This document shows, one piece after another, positions 1 to 9,402 of a stretch of 64,000 bases of DNA. Positions within the stretch are counted from its first letter, which is position 1. Each line of letters begins with the position of its first letter. The position numbers were made by a program, and so were the translations under genes. The stretch comes from Oleiphilus messinensis (GTDB lineage: Bacteria > Pseudomonadota > Gammaproteobacteria > Pseudomonadales > Oleiphilaceae). Below the pieces are notes generated by a model. The model searched no databases. It was not told the DNA's origin and worked only from the letters and a program-made list of their open reading frames with translations. The stretch covers positions 3,852,766 through 3,916,765 of the forward strand of contig NZ_CP021425.1 in assembly GCF_002162375.1 (NCBI RefSeq), given 5' to 3'.

Positions 1-138
1 CCGGTCAAATCATTTGAACATAGTATGGAAAAGTGAGCTCGAACACCTAGCTCATGATTACGGCTGCGCTCAGGTCGAGCCCGAACCGTAATACTCAGAT
101 CTGATGATGACATATTTATGACATCGGGAATGGAAGCA
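1..138. other. Intergenic DNA at the window edge
   Basis: No gene is seen here. A short interrupted inverted repeat (ATTACGG near 58-64 against CCGTAAT near 87-93) lies downstream of the adenine deaminase stop and could act as a weak transcript end. There is no clear T-tract. Confidence 0.3.
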
Positions 139-1872
139 TCAATTTAGCGGAATTAAATCAAAACGATCAACATCTACCAAGCCGCGATCAGTAATTTTGA
201 GATGGGGGATAACCGGCAACGGCAAAAATGCCAGCTGTAAAAAAGGCTCAGGGAGCCTACAACCAAGACGACGAACCACATCGCGCAGCGCTTTAAGCTG
301 GTCACTGACACGCTCAAAGGGCTCCAGACTCATCAGGCCGGCAACCGGCAAGGGCAACTCTGCAAGTACCTGCCCCTTCTCAACAGCAACAAATCCGCCA
401 CCCAATTCAATCAGGCGGTTTACGGCAACAGCCATATCCTGATCGTCTTGGCCAACTACACACAGATTATGACTATCGTGCCCGACGGAAGATGCAAGGC
501 AGCCGCTGCCAAGACCAAAGCCTTTGACAAAGCCATGACTCATATTGCCGTCCTTGCCATGCCGTTCCAGCACACAGATTTTCAAAATATCCTGAACGGG
601 ATCTGCAACCCTTATTTTACTTTCCGGGGATACAAAGGGAACAGTATGCCGGAGGTGTTCCGTGATAATGCTCCCCTCGAGCACACCGATCACCGGGAGC
701 TCGGCAGACTCACAGCGTATTTCAAAGTCACTGGCTCTCACAGGCTTGCGCTTGACACTATTGAGACCGACAACCTTGGGTGCAGAACGGTTGCTAAAAC
801 TCTCCGCTGAAATCAGTTTCCCGGCACTGATCACCTGCTTGACCGCACAGGTTTCATAGTCAGAAAGCAACACCAGATCCGCCCTTTTACCGGGCGCAAC
901 CAAACCTCTGTCCCGCAGGCCGAAGGCACGGGCCGCAGACCAGGTTGCTGCACGATAGGCATCCGCGGGAGCGATTCCCAATGCGATAGAGCGGCGAATC
1001 AAATAATCGACATGTCCTTCTTCGCCTATATCCAGCGGATTTCGATCATCCGTACAAAATCCCATGGCATTGGACGTCAGAGGATTGAGTAACAGTGCCA
1101 ATTCATCGAGATCCTTGGAGACGGTTCCTTCCCGAATCAGTACATGCATGCCCTTTCGTAACTTCTCTCTCGCCTCGTCACGAGAGGTCGTCTCATGGCA
1201 ATTACAGATACCGCAAGCCAGATAAGCATTAAGCTCTCGCCCCCTGACGAGCGGCGCATGACCATCAATATGCCAGCCATCAAACGCGGCAAGTTTATCA
1301 ACCACAACCGGGTCTTTTGCCAATAAACCAGGGTAGTTCATCATTTCGGCAAGCCCGATGACCTTTTCGTGATCACGCAAAGCAACAAGATCATCGGCTT
1401 TTAACTCTGCCCCAGCCGTTTCCAGGTGGGTTGAAGGCACACAGGAAGAGAGCTGTACCCGAAGATCCAATATCGTTTGTTTCGCACACGTCAAGAAATA
1501 CTCAATACCTTCACGCCCCAGCACATTGGCTATTTCATGGGGATCGCAAATGGCGGTTGTGGTTCCTTTAGGCAAGACACACCGGTCAAACTCCAATGGT
1601 GTCACCAAGCTGGACTCACAATGAACATGGGTGTCAATGAAACCGGGCACCACAGTCAATCCTGTGCCATCAATTTCCCGGGTTCCAGTATATGACTCGC
1701 AGGTGCCCACAATTCTGTCGCCACAAATCGCGATATCCCCGCCTATAAGTTCTCCATTAATAACGTCCAGAAAACGGGTGTTCCGAATGACCAGATCCGC
1801 CGCAACCCGCCCTAATGCCTGATCGATGTATTGGCCCATTTGCTGGCGTTTTTCAGTTCGTTGATCAGTCAT
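139..1872 (-). CDS. ade: Adenine deaminase
   Basis: This enzyme hydrolyses adenine to hypoxanthine and ammonia in purine salvage. It is a cytoplasmic metal-dependent amidohydrolase. The protein shows the metal-binding motif GFIDTHVHCESS (about residues 78-89), CDPHEIANV, a GHAP motif and FCTDDR. The C-terminal third carries the GHDSHN segment and the adenine deaminase C-terminal domain. About 577 aa is normal for the Ade family. The open frame extends six codons further upstream, but a strong AGGAGG Shine-Dalgarno at 1879-1884 sits 6 nt before the ATG at 1872, so that ATG is taken as the start. hisC follows upstream on the same strand, about 100 bp away, with a small tandem repeat between them. 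Some amidohydrolases of this shape act on other purines, but the overall match to Ade is good. Confidence 0.93.
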   Translation of the reverse strand: MTDQRTEKRQQMGQYIDQALGRVAADLVIRNTRFLDVINGELIGGDIAICGDRIVGTCESYTGTREIDGTGLTVVPGFIDTHVHCESSLVTPLEFDRCVLPKGTTTAICDPHEIANVLGREGIEYFLTCAKQTILDLRVQLSSCVPSTHLETAGAELKADDLVALRDHEKVIGLAEMMNYPGLLAKDPVVVDKLAAFDGWHIDGHAPLVRGRELNAYLACGICNCHETTSRDEAREKLRKGMHVLIREGTVSKDLDELALLLNPLTSNAMGFCTDDRNPLDIGEEGHVDYLIRRSIALGIAPADAYRAATWSAARAFGLRDRGLVAPGKRADLVLLSDYETCAVKQVISAGKLISAESFSNRSAPKVVGLNSVKRKPVRASDFEIRCESAELPVIGVLEGSIITEHLRHTVPFVSPESKIRVADPVQDILKICVLERHGKDGNMSHGFVKGFGLGSGCLASSVGHDSHNLCVVGQDDQDMAVAVNRLIELGGGFVAVEKGQVLAELPLPVAGLMSLEPFERVSDQLKALRDVVRRLGCRLPEPFLQLAFLPLPVIPHLKITDRGLVDVDRFDLIPLN

Positions 1873-1876
1873 TCTC

Positions 1877-1884
1877 CACCTCCT
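1877..1884 (-). promoter_or_regulatory. Ribosome binding site of ade
   Basis: The minus strand reads AGGAGGTG, ending 4-6 nt before the ATG at 1872. It decides this start over the longer open frame beginning at 1890. Confidence 0.8.
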
Positions 1885-1904
1885 GAGCAAAGTCTACTTC
1901 AATT

Positions 1905-1947
1905 CCTGTACTTGCTATGTCCTGTACTTGCTATGCCCTGTACTCGG
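1905..1947. repeat. 16-bp tandem repeat, about 2.6 copies
   Basis: Two near-identical 16-bp units, CCTGTACTTGCTATGT at 1905-1920 and CCTGTACTTGCTATGC at 1921-1936, are followed by a partial third unit CCTGTACTCGG. The repeat is intergenic between hisC and ade. No function is evident. Confidence 0.85.
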
Positions 1948-1975
1948 AATTTCTGAGACTTACCTGTATTAAGAC

Positions 1976-3034
1976 TTAAGACAAATAGTCCTTCAATATC
2001 GATATTAGCGTATCACACTCTTTATCTGTTCCAATCGTGATACGTAAAAACTGGTCTATTCGATCTTTTTCAAAGTAACGCACAATAACCGATTGTGATC
2101 GCAGGTGTTGGCTGATTTCCCGAGCATCGCGCACACGGTGTCGGGCAAACACAAAATTGGCACTGGACGGTAAGACTTCGAAATCCAGCAATGACAATTC
2201 TCGCGTAAGGTTGTCGCGAGTCGAAATAATCCTTTGACAAGTACTTTCAAAGTACGCTTCATCCGCAAGAGATGCTACCGCTGCCTGCTGTGCCAAACGA
2301 TCCACCGGATAAGAATTAAAACTGTTCTTCACCCGCTCCAGGGCATCAACAAGTTCTGCAGAGCCCAGTGCGAAACCGATTCGCAGCGCAGCCAGGGAGC
2401 GTGACTTCGAGAACGTCTGGACGACCAGCAAATTGGGGTAGGACGGTAACAGCGAAACAGCAGATGCAGCACCAAAATCGACATAGGCTTCGTCAACGAC
2501 AACAACCGAATCCGGGTTTGCTTTCAATATGGCTTCTATTTGCTCCAACGCCATTGCTGTACCGGTGGGCGCATTTGGATTTGGAAAAATAATGCCACCA
2601 TTTTCGATCCCGTAATCATCGGGGTTGATTGTAAACCTATCAGTTAGAGGCACTTTCCGGTATTGAACGTCGTATAACTGACAATAAACCGGATAAAAGC
2701 TGTAGGTAATATCTGGAAACAACAACGGTTTATCGTGTTTCAGTAACGCCTGAAAAGCATGCGCCAAAACTTCATCCGAGCCGTTCCCGACAAATACCTG
2801 CTCTGGCTGAACACCGTAGTATTGCGCCAATGCAACTTTCATATTGTCTGAGTTCGGATCAGGATAAAGACGGAGATCATTATTGGTATGCGCCTGAATT
2901 GCCTCAAGCACACTGGGCGCAGGTCCATAGGGGTTTTCGTTGGTATTCAATTTGATTAAATTGCTGATTTTCGGTTGCTCACCAGGCACATAAGGTTCCA
3001 GAGACTGAACCAGTTTGCTCCAATAACGACTCAT
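1976..3034 (-). CDS. hisC: Histidinol-phosphate aminotransferase
   Basis: PLP-dependent class II aminotransferase that transfers an amino group from glutamate to imidazole-acetol phosphate, giving histidinol phosphate in histidine synthesis. The 352 aa length fits the HisC family. Visible landmarks are the N-terminal [19 protein letters not shown] near residues 152-158, [10 protein letters not shown] around D181, and the PLP-lysine motif [10 protein letters not shown] with K210. The start is an ATG at 3034 with no strong ribosome binding site. It is not next to other his genes; the neighbours are ade and a glycerophosphodiesterase. Related aminotransferases (Cobalamin CobD-like, aromatic) share the fold, but the N-terminal and C-terminal signatures favour HisC. 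Confidence 0.9.
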   Translation of the reverse strand: MSRYWSKLVQSLEPYVPGEQPKISNLIKLNTNENPYGPAPSVLEAIQAHTNNDLRLYPDPNSDNMKVALAQYYGVQPEQVFVGNGSDEVLAHAFQALLKHDKPLLFPDITYSFYPVYCQLYDVQYRKVPLTDRFTINPDDYGIENGGIIFPNPNAPTGTAMALEQIEAILKANPDSVVVVDEAYVDFGAASAVSLLPSYPNLLVVQTFSKSRSLAALRIGFALGSAELVDALERVKNSFNSYPVDRLAQQAAVASLADEAYFESTCQRIISTRDNLTRELSLLDFEVLPSSANFVFARHRVRDAREISQHLRSQSVIVRYFEKDRIDQFLRITIGTDKECDTLISILKDYLS

Positions 3035-3225
3035 ATTACGTTTTCCAATTAAAAACAGACGATTTCGTAGGTATGCGGAAATGTTAAGGTAAACCAGGCC
3101 GGTTTAAAATGGGGGGACAAAAATAAAGCAGAAGAGATTGGCACACTTACCAGGACAGGTCGAATTCTACAACCAAGCCGCGACTCCGGGCACACTTTGG
3201 CGGGATATCGCGGCTTGATGCATTT

Positions 3226-4476
3226 TTATCTCATATCCATGCAGCTGGCATAGTAGGTAACCGTACCTGGCCAGTCAGAGAAGATACCTTTAACACCAAC
3301 TTGCTTGGCCAGCACATCGAGAACAGTCATGGTATCGCCATCATTATTGATTTGTTCAGCAATACTCTGATGATACCAGCCACCACCTTGCGCCAAAGGG
3401 CCATCACGTTCAAGTGTCCAGGTAATAATTTCCAGACCCGCAGCCTTTGCCAGCGTAGCATACTCTGAAGGCACAATTCGCTCATCAGCATCAAGGGTCA
3501 ACAACGCATACATGGGGGGAGCAACAATCTTGACACCTTGCGCCGCCAACTCTTCAAAATCCGCCAATGATGGTGTGAATGAAGGATCATTGTAAACTCG
3601 GTCATCCAGGTAAACGCCCTGTTGACCAAAAGCAGGTTCCTGCTGAATCCAGTACAATACGTCTTGCAGATTGAAAGACTGGGCGTATACATTCTCCGGA
3701 TCTACTCCAGCTGCTTTATATTCATCAATCATTTGCTGGGCATAATCCTCCTGGGTGTAATCACCTTCAAAAGGCATCTCTACACTCGGAGATTTAAGCT
3801 CCGGCGTCATTTTTACATCCAAGGATTTGAACAGCTCGATACTTTCAGCGTGAGTCATCAATGTGCCACAAGCAGAATACAAATCAGTGCGCCAATCTGC
3901 GGTTCCCTTCATGTACTGCTCAACAGTGGTGGCAGTCGCATCGCTTGCATCCATTTTTCCACACAAAGATTTAAACTCAGCCAAAGTGATATCGCTGGTA
4001 CAGCATTGCGCCGTAGCAGCAGTTCCAGAGGCTGCGTCAGCAGGGCTGAATGGGGTCGAACACTTTTCTGCCAGCTCTGGCTTGGCCAAAATGTTGGTCG
4101 TTGTATGTAAATCACATTGCGAGTGACGACAAACCAATTGACGATCTGCAGTGAACGTGACATCGCACTCAACGATTCCCGCCCCCATTTTTGCTGCAGC
4201 AACATAGGATTCACGGGTGTGCTCAGGGAACTGCATTGGCGCACCACGGTGACCAATCGAGAAATCAGTTTTGACAAAAGGACCGTTTTCACAGGATTGC
4301 AAAGCGGTTTTAAGCTCTCCTTCATCCATATCCTCTACAAGAAAGAAAGGTCTGGGCCCAACCTGAAATCCACTTTCAGCGTTCACAGCCGCTGAGTTAT
4401 TGTCATCATCGTCATCACAGGCGGTGAGTATTAAAGAACTCAATATAACTAGAAATAAGGAAAATATACGAGGCAT
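3226..4476 (-). CDS. Glycerophosphodiester phosphodiesterase family lipoprotein
   Basis: Predicted to hydrolyse glycerophosphodiesters to glycerol-3-phosphate and an alcohol outside the cytoplasm. The N-terminus is a lipoprotein signal: a hydrophobic stretch ending LILTAC with the lipobox cysteine at residue 20, followed by a run of aspartates. The GDPD catalytic start [15 protein letters not shown] is near residue 73, followed by ECDV, a CRHSQCDLH segment, and the C-terminal ITWTLE and FSDWPG pieces of the TIM barrel. At 416 aa it is longer than the E. coli GlpQ type. Insertions contain several cysteines that might form disulfides in the periplasm. Asp directly after the lipid cysteine would favour inner-membrane retention by the E. 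coli +2 rule, which may not hold in this lineage. Confidence 0.85.
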   Translation of the reverse strand: MPRIFSLFLVILSSLILTACDDDDDNNSAAVNAESGFQVGPRPFFLVEDMDEGELKTALQSCENGPFVKTDFSIGHRGAPMQFPEHTRESYVAAAKMGAGIVECDVTFTADRQLVCRHSQCDLHTTTNILAKPELAEKCSTPFSPADAASGTAATAQCCTSDITLAEFKSLCGKMDASDATATTVEQYMKGTADWRTDLYSACGTLMTHAESIELFKSLDVKMTPELKSPSVEMPFEGDYTQEDYAQQMIDEYKAAGVDPENVYAQSFNLQDVLYWIQQEPAFGQQGVYLDDRVYNDPSFTPSLADFEELAAQGVKIVAPPMYALLTLDADERIVPSEYATLAKAAGLEIITWTLERDGPLAQGGGWYHQSIAEQINNDGDTMTVLDVLAKQVGVKGIFSDWPGTVTYYASCMDMR

Positions 4477-4783
4477 AACTGTCTTCCATCTACTTTAATA
4501 ATAGGAATCCTGAGAAATACACCACTCCAGGCGAACTGGAAATGGCAGGCGATGAGAGTAATCACTATTTATTACTGACAGGTTCCAGATAAATGACAGT
4601 TGGTATAAAAAAATAAAACAACAACAATTCCTGTATTGAATCGCCCAAAACTGTACACCAATCACCCAATTGAAATAATTTGCACCGCTGGGAGAGACTC
4701 ACTTCACGAAAATATTAAAGATTTTTCACTTTTTCTCAAAATAATGCGGGAAATTTTCCCTCTTTTTGTTTAAACTTGTCCGT
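4477..4783. other. Divergent intergenic region between the GDPD lipoprotein and DUF6502 genes
   Basis: About 300 bp of AT-rich DNA between divergent genes must hold both promoters. I cannot assign -35/-10 boxes with confidence. A palindromic GTTTAAAC at 4768-4775 lies just before the DUF6502 start and could be part of an operator, but this is speculation. Confidence 0.35.
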
Positions 4784-5656
4784 ATGAAAGAGACAAGCAC
4801 CCCCATTAAAGAACCGTCAAAAGCATTTATCAAAGCGTTGCATCATTTGTTGCGACCTCTGGTACGTTTGCTTTTGCATTTTCAAATTACCTATCCATCA
4901 CTAGGTAATATTTTGAAGCAACTCTACGTTGACGTTGCTGAGCGTGATTTTAAATTGGAAGGCAAAGCACAAACTGACAGCCGGATCAGTTTGTTGACCG
5001 GTATCCATCGAAAAGATGTGAAACGACTGAGAGAAGTATCGGAAGAAGCTTATGTTCCCTCGGCGACAGCCTCTTTGGGATCACAGATCATAGCCCGCTG
5101 GTTATCCGATCCTGCGTACCTGAACGCCGAAGGGCTGCCCATTGCCCTACCCAAATCCGGGGACAAAGGCCTGTCATTCGATCAACTTGTAAAAGAGGTC
5201 GCAAAACAGGATATTCGTTCCCGAGCCGTTCTGGACGAGTGGGTTCGACTCGGCGTTGCAAAAATGGATGACAAAGATCATGTTGTATTGAATAATGACG
5301 CTTTCGTACCCAAACACGGTTTCGACGATAAGGCCTTCTTCTTCGGCAAGCACTTGCATGATCATATTAGTGCCAGTGCACACAACTTGACGAATGGAGA
5401 ACCCCCTCAGTTTGATCGTGGCGTGTTTTATAACAACTTGACCACAGAATCGATTGAAACATTACGAGAGCTCATTGAAGTTCAGGCAACAGCATTACTT
5501 GTATCGGTTAACAAAGAGGCAAAAGCCTTGCAGATTGATGATAGAGGCAAAGAAGGAGCCAACCAACGCTTTAATCTCGGCGCTTACTTCTGGGTTGAAG
5601 AGCAGGCCCCTAAAAAAGACGTTGAAGGCAAAAAGGAGGCTGATGATGAAAAATAG
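4784..5656 (+). CDS. DUF6502 family protein (putative HTH-type regulator)
   Basis: I recognise the DUF6502 pattern: an N-terminal segment reading LLRPLVRLLLHFQITYPS, then an HTH-like portion with SLLTGIHRKDVKRLRE, and a C-terminal helical part ending in a lysine/glutamate-rich tail. Biochemical function is not established; the HTH-like segment suggests DNA binding. The frame opens with a TTG at 4766, but the ATG at 4784 gives the usual N-terminus and is chosen, although no good ribosome binding site precedes it. The gene overlaps the next small gene by 11 nt, with a strong SD inside its own end, so the two are probably translationally coupled. It has no signal peptide and is expected in the cytoplasm. 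Confidence is good for family, low for role. Confidence 0.75.
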   Translation: MKETSTPIKEPSKAFIKALHHLLRPLVRLLLHFQITYPSLGNILKQLYVDVAERDFKLEGKAQTDSRISLLTGIHRKDVKRLREVSEEAYVPSATASLGSQIIARWLSDPAYLNAEGLPIALPKSGDKGLSFDQLVKEVAKQDIRSRAVLDEWVRLGVAKMDDKDHVVLNNDAFVPKHGFDDKAFFFGKHLHDHISASAHNLTNGEPPQFDRGVFYNNLTTESIETLRELIEVQATALLVSVNKEAKALQIDDRGKEGANQRFNLGAYFWVEEQAPKKDVEGKKEADDEK

Positions 5657-5903
5657 CCTACTCAAATTAATACTGACATTGAGCGCCTGGGCACTGGTAA
5701 GTGGCGCTTCATTGATCGATTTTGATGAACCTGAGGAAGGTGGAATCGGTGGCACAGGTATTCAACACAACACTCCGGACGAAGTGTTTGAACCACCCGA
5801 AGTGATTGACAGCTTCGAGGTTCCAGAAGTGGACATCAACACACCGGACCTGACCCCACCAGAAATAGATGTTCCCGAAGTCACAGAACCGGTAGGTGAC
5901 TAA
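5646..5903 (+). CDS. Small exported protein with GGIGGTGI motif
   Basis: An 85-aa protein that I cannot assign a function. It has an N-terminal signal peptide (MKNSLLKLILTLSAWALVSGAS), then an acidic segment with the glycine motif GGIGGTGI, then a proline/glutamate/valine-rich tail with repeated PEV and DxxxPE elements. The glycine motif is one I associate with short exported proteins next to DUF6502 genes; that link is from memory. The ATG at 5646 is placed by an AAGGAGG Shine-Dalgarno at 5633-5639 inside the upstream gene; an ATG at 5643 is the alternative. It overlaps the DUF6502 gene by 11 nt and is followed at once by a strong terminator, so the two form a two-gene unit. Confidence 0.65.
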   Translation: MKNSLLKLILTLSAWALVSGASLIDFDEPEEGGIGGTGIQHNTPDEVFEPPEVIDSFEVPEVDINTPDLTPPEIDVPEVTEPVGD

Positions 5904-5929
5904 AACAGTCATTAGCCGCACTCTGAAAC

Positions 5930-5962
5930 AAAAGCCGTCTTGTTCATACAGACGGCTTTTTT
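5930..5962 (+). terminator. Rho-independent terminator after the DUF6502 unit
   Basis: The stem AAAAGCCGTCT pairs with AGACGGCTTTT around a 9-nt loop, and a T-run follows. It closes the DUF6502 two-gene unit and may also serve the convergent gene ending at 5996. Confidence 0.85.
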
Positions 5963-5995
5963 ATTGCAAACGAAATTTTTATCTATCTCCAAACT

Positions 5996-6760
5996 CTAGA
6001 GCTTGAACGAGTAACTAAAATCAACGCCAAACAAATAATCTGCACTCCCCTCCTTCAATCCACCAGATGCATATACAGTGGAAGAAAACGATGAATCCCA
6101 TTTAACCGTGCTGGTCATCAGCACATCCAATCGATCATGTCCTGTAGAAGTTGAACTCTCACGACCGCTGACTTGTGCACCCACCCGGACTTGAGGATTA
6201 ACCGGAACATCAACCCCCAGAGTTGCGCCAAAACCATTATCAAGTTTTCGGTCATCCGGATTCCCGCGAATGGTGTATTTTACACGTACATATGGGCGCC
6301 AGGTTTCATTTAGCCACATCAGCATAAAACGAGGCTCCAGATCCGCTTCGCCAGTTCCCAATCCTTTGTCACGCTCACCAGTAGGCAGTTTTATCCGTAT
6401 ACCGGAACTCCAATACCATCTTGATGCAGCTGGACGGGATACGCTCTCGTGCTCAATCGTAACGGACGTATCACCGAAACCATAGACGTCTTTAATTCGA
6501 AACTGCGAGCCATTCCCAAGATCAGCATCTTCCAATGTGCCAGGCCCCTTTAAATGAACGTATGAGCCACTCAATTTCAGTTTCCACGGCCAGGCACGAT
6601 ATTGTGCACTGACGGGAATCCCCTGAATCTGCGTATCCGAAGATAAACCGTAATCTCCTTGACTCGAATAACCCCCCGCACTGAATTTAAGAGTTGGCGA
6701 AGCTAAAACCGACCCCGCCATTGTAATACCGAGGAAAACAAAAACGTTTTTCAGCGTCAT
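5996..6760 (-). CDS. Putative outer-membrane beta-barrel protein
   Basis: No exact family recognised. The protein of about 254 aa has a cleavable signal peptide (hydrophobic VFVFLGITMAGSVLA then SP). The rest has alternating polar/hydrophobic strands rich in Tyr, Trp, Ser and Gly, such as RYGxTIRG-like and SGIRIKLPTGERDKG segments, and ends in DFSYSFKL. These are typical of small outer-membrane barrels of the transporter-like or MetA-pathway phenol type. The open frame extends to 6820, but the ATG at 6760 gives the best signal peptide; the ATG at 6775 is an alternative. It is convergent with the DUF6502 unit. The final residue is Leu rather than Phe or Trp, which is less usual for a BAM substrate. 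The role could be transport or structural. Confidence 0.55.
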   Translation of the reverse strand: MTLKNVFVFLGITMAGSVLASPTLKFSAGGYSSQGDYGLSSDTQIQGIPVSAQYRAWPWKLKLSGSYVHLKGPGTLEDADLGNGSQFRIKDVYGFGDTSVTIEHESVSRPAASRWYWSSGIRIKLPTGERDKGLGTGEADLEPRFMLMWLNETWRPYVRVKYTIRGNPDDRKLDNGFGATLGVDVPVNPQVRVGAQVSGRESSTSTGHDRLDVLMTSTVKWDSSFSSTVYASGGLKEGSADYLFGVDFSYSFKL

Positions 6761-6970
6761 ACCCAAATCAAACATTCCCTTATTGCAGACTACCCGAAAC
6801 GGGCAGTTTTCAAAAACCACAAAGCTTACCAGATCATAAAGAATCTAGCACCCAAACTTGACGTGGAACTTTTTCCCACATATAGTTAGATACAGATTTC
6901 CTTCACCGCCCGAAAGAGAAAGAAAGGATTTCAACCGGTCACGGAACACCACTATAGAGCGAACTTGAAC

Positions 6971-7342
6971 ATGACTAATACCAACTCTTCAACGTTTATT
7001 CCATTAGCATTTCTCGCGATATGTCTTGTATTGCTCTCGATTCTTTCGATGGAAGAAACAAGCTATCTGGCCAACAATCCGTCATCAGACACGACAGACA
7101 ATACACTGTCCGGAGCCAAGGCCAATGCGACTACATTGATTTCTGATTTAATGCAAATCGACGACCTGTACACCTACGATACTGATCGCTCAATCAACCC
7201 CTTCAAATCGACTCCCCATCAAAATATCGCCACTCATCAGCGAGACGATAAAGCTACGGATCTAAAAAATAAGGATCAGGAAGAGGGAGCCGATATGATA
7301 AGTGAAGCCGAACAAATTGCATGCGTCGCATGCGCGAGCTAA
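6971..7342 (+). CDS. Small single-pass membrane protein, unknown function
   Basis: A 123-aa open frame beginning with an ATG at 6971 (a TTG two codons earlier is also in frame). Residues 9-28 form one hydrophobic helix (FIPLAFLAICLVLLSILSM). The rest is polar and charged with a DDKATDLKNKDQEEG stretch, ending in two cysteines (ACVACAS). I do not recognise a family. It stands alone between the divergently oriented barrel gene and convergent cheR. No strong ribosome binding site is visible. It may be a real lineage-specific gene, but a chance open frame cannot be excluded. Confidence 0.4.
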   Translation: MTNTNSSTFIPLAFLAICLVLLSILSMEETSYLANNPSSDTTDNTLSGAKANATTLISDLMQIDDLYTYDTDRSINPFKSTPHQNIATHQRDDKATDLKNKDQEEGADMISEAEQIACVACAS

Positions 7343-7453
7343 GGCATAATATGAATGGGTAATAAGGGGCAAGCAGTCATTAACCGGAATACAGGAAGCC
7401 CCCCCTGATTGCCTACCCTGATCGTATATATTGCCGTCAATCGCTAAGCCCAC

Positions 7454-8293
7454 TCACTTAGCGCGATAGATAATACCCGGATTACAATGCATCATTTCAT
7501 AATGCTCAGGGAGATTATTTAGCGATTCTGACGCACCTAATATTAAATACCCGCCCGGCTTGAGTGCCTGATGCATTCTGGAAAGGATATCTTTCTTTAA
7601 ATCGGCGGAAAAATAAATAAGGACATTTCGGCAGAAAATGATATCGAACCGTCCGAGCGCAGTATAACGTTCAAGCAAGTTCAATTCACGAAAATCGATC
7701 ACCCGCTTGAGATCAGGGTTAACCTGAAACGAGCCATCTTTACTCTTCGCAAAATAGCGATCCTGACGCTCTTTGGACAATCCCCGGCCAATTGCCAACA
7801 TCTCGTAAACACCTGAACGTGCCGCTTCCAGCACACGTTTTGAGATATCCGTGGCGACCAGACTAACCCCCCCCTTAAGTTGACCGGGATTCAAACGCTT
7901 ATACTCATCTGCCAGCATCGCAATGGAGTACGGTTCCTGACCAGTGGAACAGGCTGCAGACCAGATGCGGACAGGCTGCGTTCCCAATTTCGGCGCCAGC
8001 TCGGGAAAAAGTTTTTCCTGGAGTATCCGGAAAGGATGCGTATCACGAAACCAAAGGGTTTCATTTGTCGTCATCGCATCGATGACGCCTTGCCTCAGAT
8101 CGCCGTAACTAAAACGCTTCAAGCGCTCGGTCAATGCACCAAGACGGTCAATCTCATGCTCTTGCATAATTTTGCGTAGTCGGCTTTTGACCAGATATTG
8201 CTTGTTATCACCAAGCAAAATACCACAAGCGCTCTCTAAAAAGTGTTTAAATTCATCATATTCTGCCTGTGTTGGATCCTGGCCTGCTCTCAT
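7454..8293 (-). CDS. cheR: Chemotaxis protein methyltransferase CheR
   Basis: CheR transfers methyl groups from S-adenosylmethionine to glutamates of chemoreceptors, tuning adaptation. The N-terminal helical domain includes ACGILLGDNKQYLVKSRL. The SAM-dependent domain has NETLWFRD, the glycine-rich motif I region IWSAACSTGQEPYSIAM, and FDIIFCRNVLIYF near the C-terminus. The length of about 279 aa is typical. The frame can be opened by a TTG overlapping the cheV stop at 8329, but the ATG at 8293 gives a normal CheR N-terminus and is preferred. It lies immediately downstream of cheV on the same strand, so the pair is probably cotranscribed, as in Pseudomonas near flgA. Confidence 0.93.
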   Translation of the reverse strand: MRAGQDPTQAEYDEFKHFLESACGILLGDNKQYLVKSRLRKIMQEHEIDRLGALTERLKRFSYGDLRQGVIDAMTTNETLWFRDTHPFRILQEKLFPELAPKLGTQPVRIWSAACSTGQEPYSIAMLADEYKRLNPGQLKGGVSLVATDISKRVLEAARSGVYEMLAIGRGLSKERQDRYFAKSKDGSFQVNPDLKRVIDFRELNLLERYTALGRFDIIFCRNVLIYFSADLKKDILSRMHQALKPGGYLILGASESLNNLPEHYEMMHCNPGIIYRAK

Positions 8294-8325
8294 GCGTTTA
8301 TTTCCGACTCCATGCAAAGCTATTA

Positions 8326-9258
8326 TCAAGAACGTGCATCGATAACTTCCATAACTCTTTCTGCCAGCTCATCGGGACTAAACTTTGCCATAAAATCATT
8401 TGCCCCTACCTTTTCAACCATCGCCCGGTTGAAAACCCCGCTCAAAGAGGTATGTAGCATGATGTACAAATCCTTGAGTTTCGGATCATTTTTGCACAAC
8501 GTTGTAAGCGTGTAACCGTCCATTTCCGGCATTTCCACGTCCGAAATCATCAGGGCAATCACATCTGCAACATTGTCTACCGTTTGTGCAAGTTCTCGCA
8601 AATAGTCGTAGGCCTGTTTACCGTCGTTTTTAGTGACGGCTTCAAGACCAACAGCATTCATACAGTTTTGAATTTGTTTGCGGGCAACTGTTGAATCGTC
8701 AACGATCAGGATCTTTTTCTCTCTCAGCGCACCGTTGTTTACTTTGTCGAGAACAGTTTCACTTATATTATCATCAGAAGGTGCAACCTCAGCCAGTATC
8801 TTTTCGACATCAATAATCTCAACCAGATGATTATCAAGCTGGGTGACCGCGGTAAGATAATTTTCCTTCCCGGCACCTTTGGGCGGTGGATGAATCGCCT
8901 CCCAGTTCAAGTTGACAATTCGCTCCACTCCTTTCACCAGGAACCCCTGAGTTTTGCGATTATACTCAGTAATAATTACAAAACAGTTTTTAATGTCGTC
9001 TTCATCAATGGCCCGCTGACCGGTTGCCATTCCCATATCCAGGATTGGAATGGTTCCACCACGAATATGAGCAACCCCTCGGACGACAGGGTGTCGCTGC
9101 GGGATCATTGTTAGTTTTGGGCACTGCAATACTTCTTTCACTTTAAAAACGTTAATGCCGTAAATTTGCTGCCCAACCAGACGAAAAAGCAGCAGCTCGA
9201 GCCTGTTTTGCCCGACCAATTGCGTTCGCTGATTTACACTGTCTAACACACCAGCCAT
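8326..9258 (-). CDS. cheV: Chemotaxis coupling protein CheV
   Basis: CheV couples chemoreceptors to the CheA kinase. It has a CheW-like domain (about residues 15-160) followed by a response-regulator receiver domain (about 180-305). The receiver shows the acidic pocket KILIVDDS, the phospho-acceptor segment MISDVEMPEMDGY, the conserved threonine region LHTSLSG and the lysine in DFMAKFSPDEL. The 310 aa length is standard. An AAGAGGT ribosome binding site lies just ahead of the ATG at 9258. It is divergent from flgA and directly upstream of cheR. Phosphorylation of the receiver probably modulates adaptation. Confidence 0.94.
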   Translation of the reverse strand: MAGVLDSVNQRTQLVGQNRLELLLFRLVGQQIYGINVFKVKEVLQCPKLTMIPQRHPVVRGVAHIRGGTIPILDMGMATGQRAIDEDDIKNCFVIITEYNRKTQGFLVKGVERIVNLNWEAIHPPPKGAGKENYLTAVTQLDNHLVEIIDVEKILAEVAPSDDNISETVLDKVNNGALREKKILIVDDSTVARKQIQNCMNAVGLEAVTKNDGKQAYDYLRELAQTVDNVADVIALMISDVEMPEMDGYTLTTLCKNDPKLKDLYIMLHTSLSGVFNRAMVEKVGANDFMAKFSPDELAERVMEVIDARS

Positions 9259-9402
9259 AAACTAGACCTCTTATGCCAAATGGCGAGCGTCCCTGAAGGC
9301 ATCGCATTATCAGCCCGACCAAAAGGAACCACTTGAAACTATCCACCACACTTTATCTGGCCAATTTTGATAAACCCGACTTTATCCAAACTTTAGTAAA
9401 GC

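Noticed and set aside
57-96. Inverted repeat downstream of ade as terminator
   Set aside because: The stem is interrupted and no T-tract follows.
9259-9400. Sigma-28 or sigma-54 promoter for cheV on the minus strand
   Set aside because: Partial matches (TTATCAGC, TTATCTGG) have wrong spacing to any -35 element.
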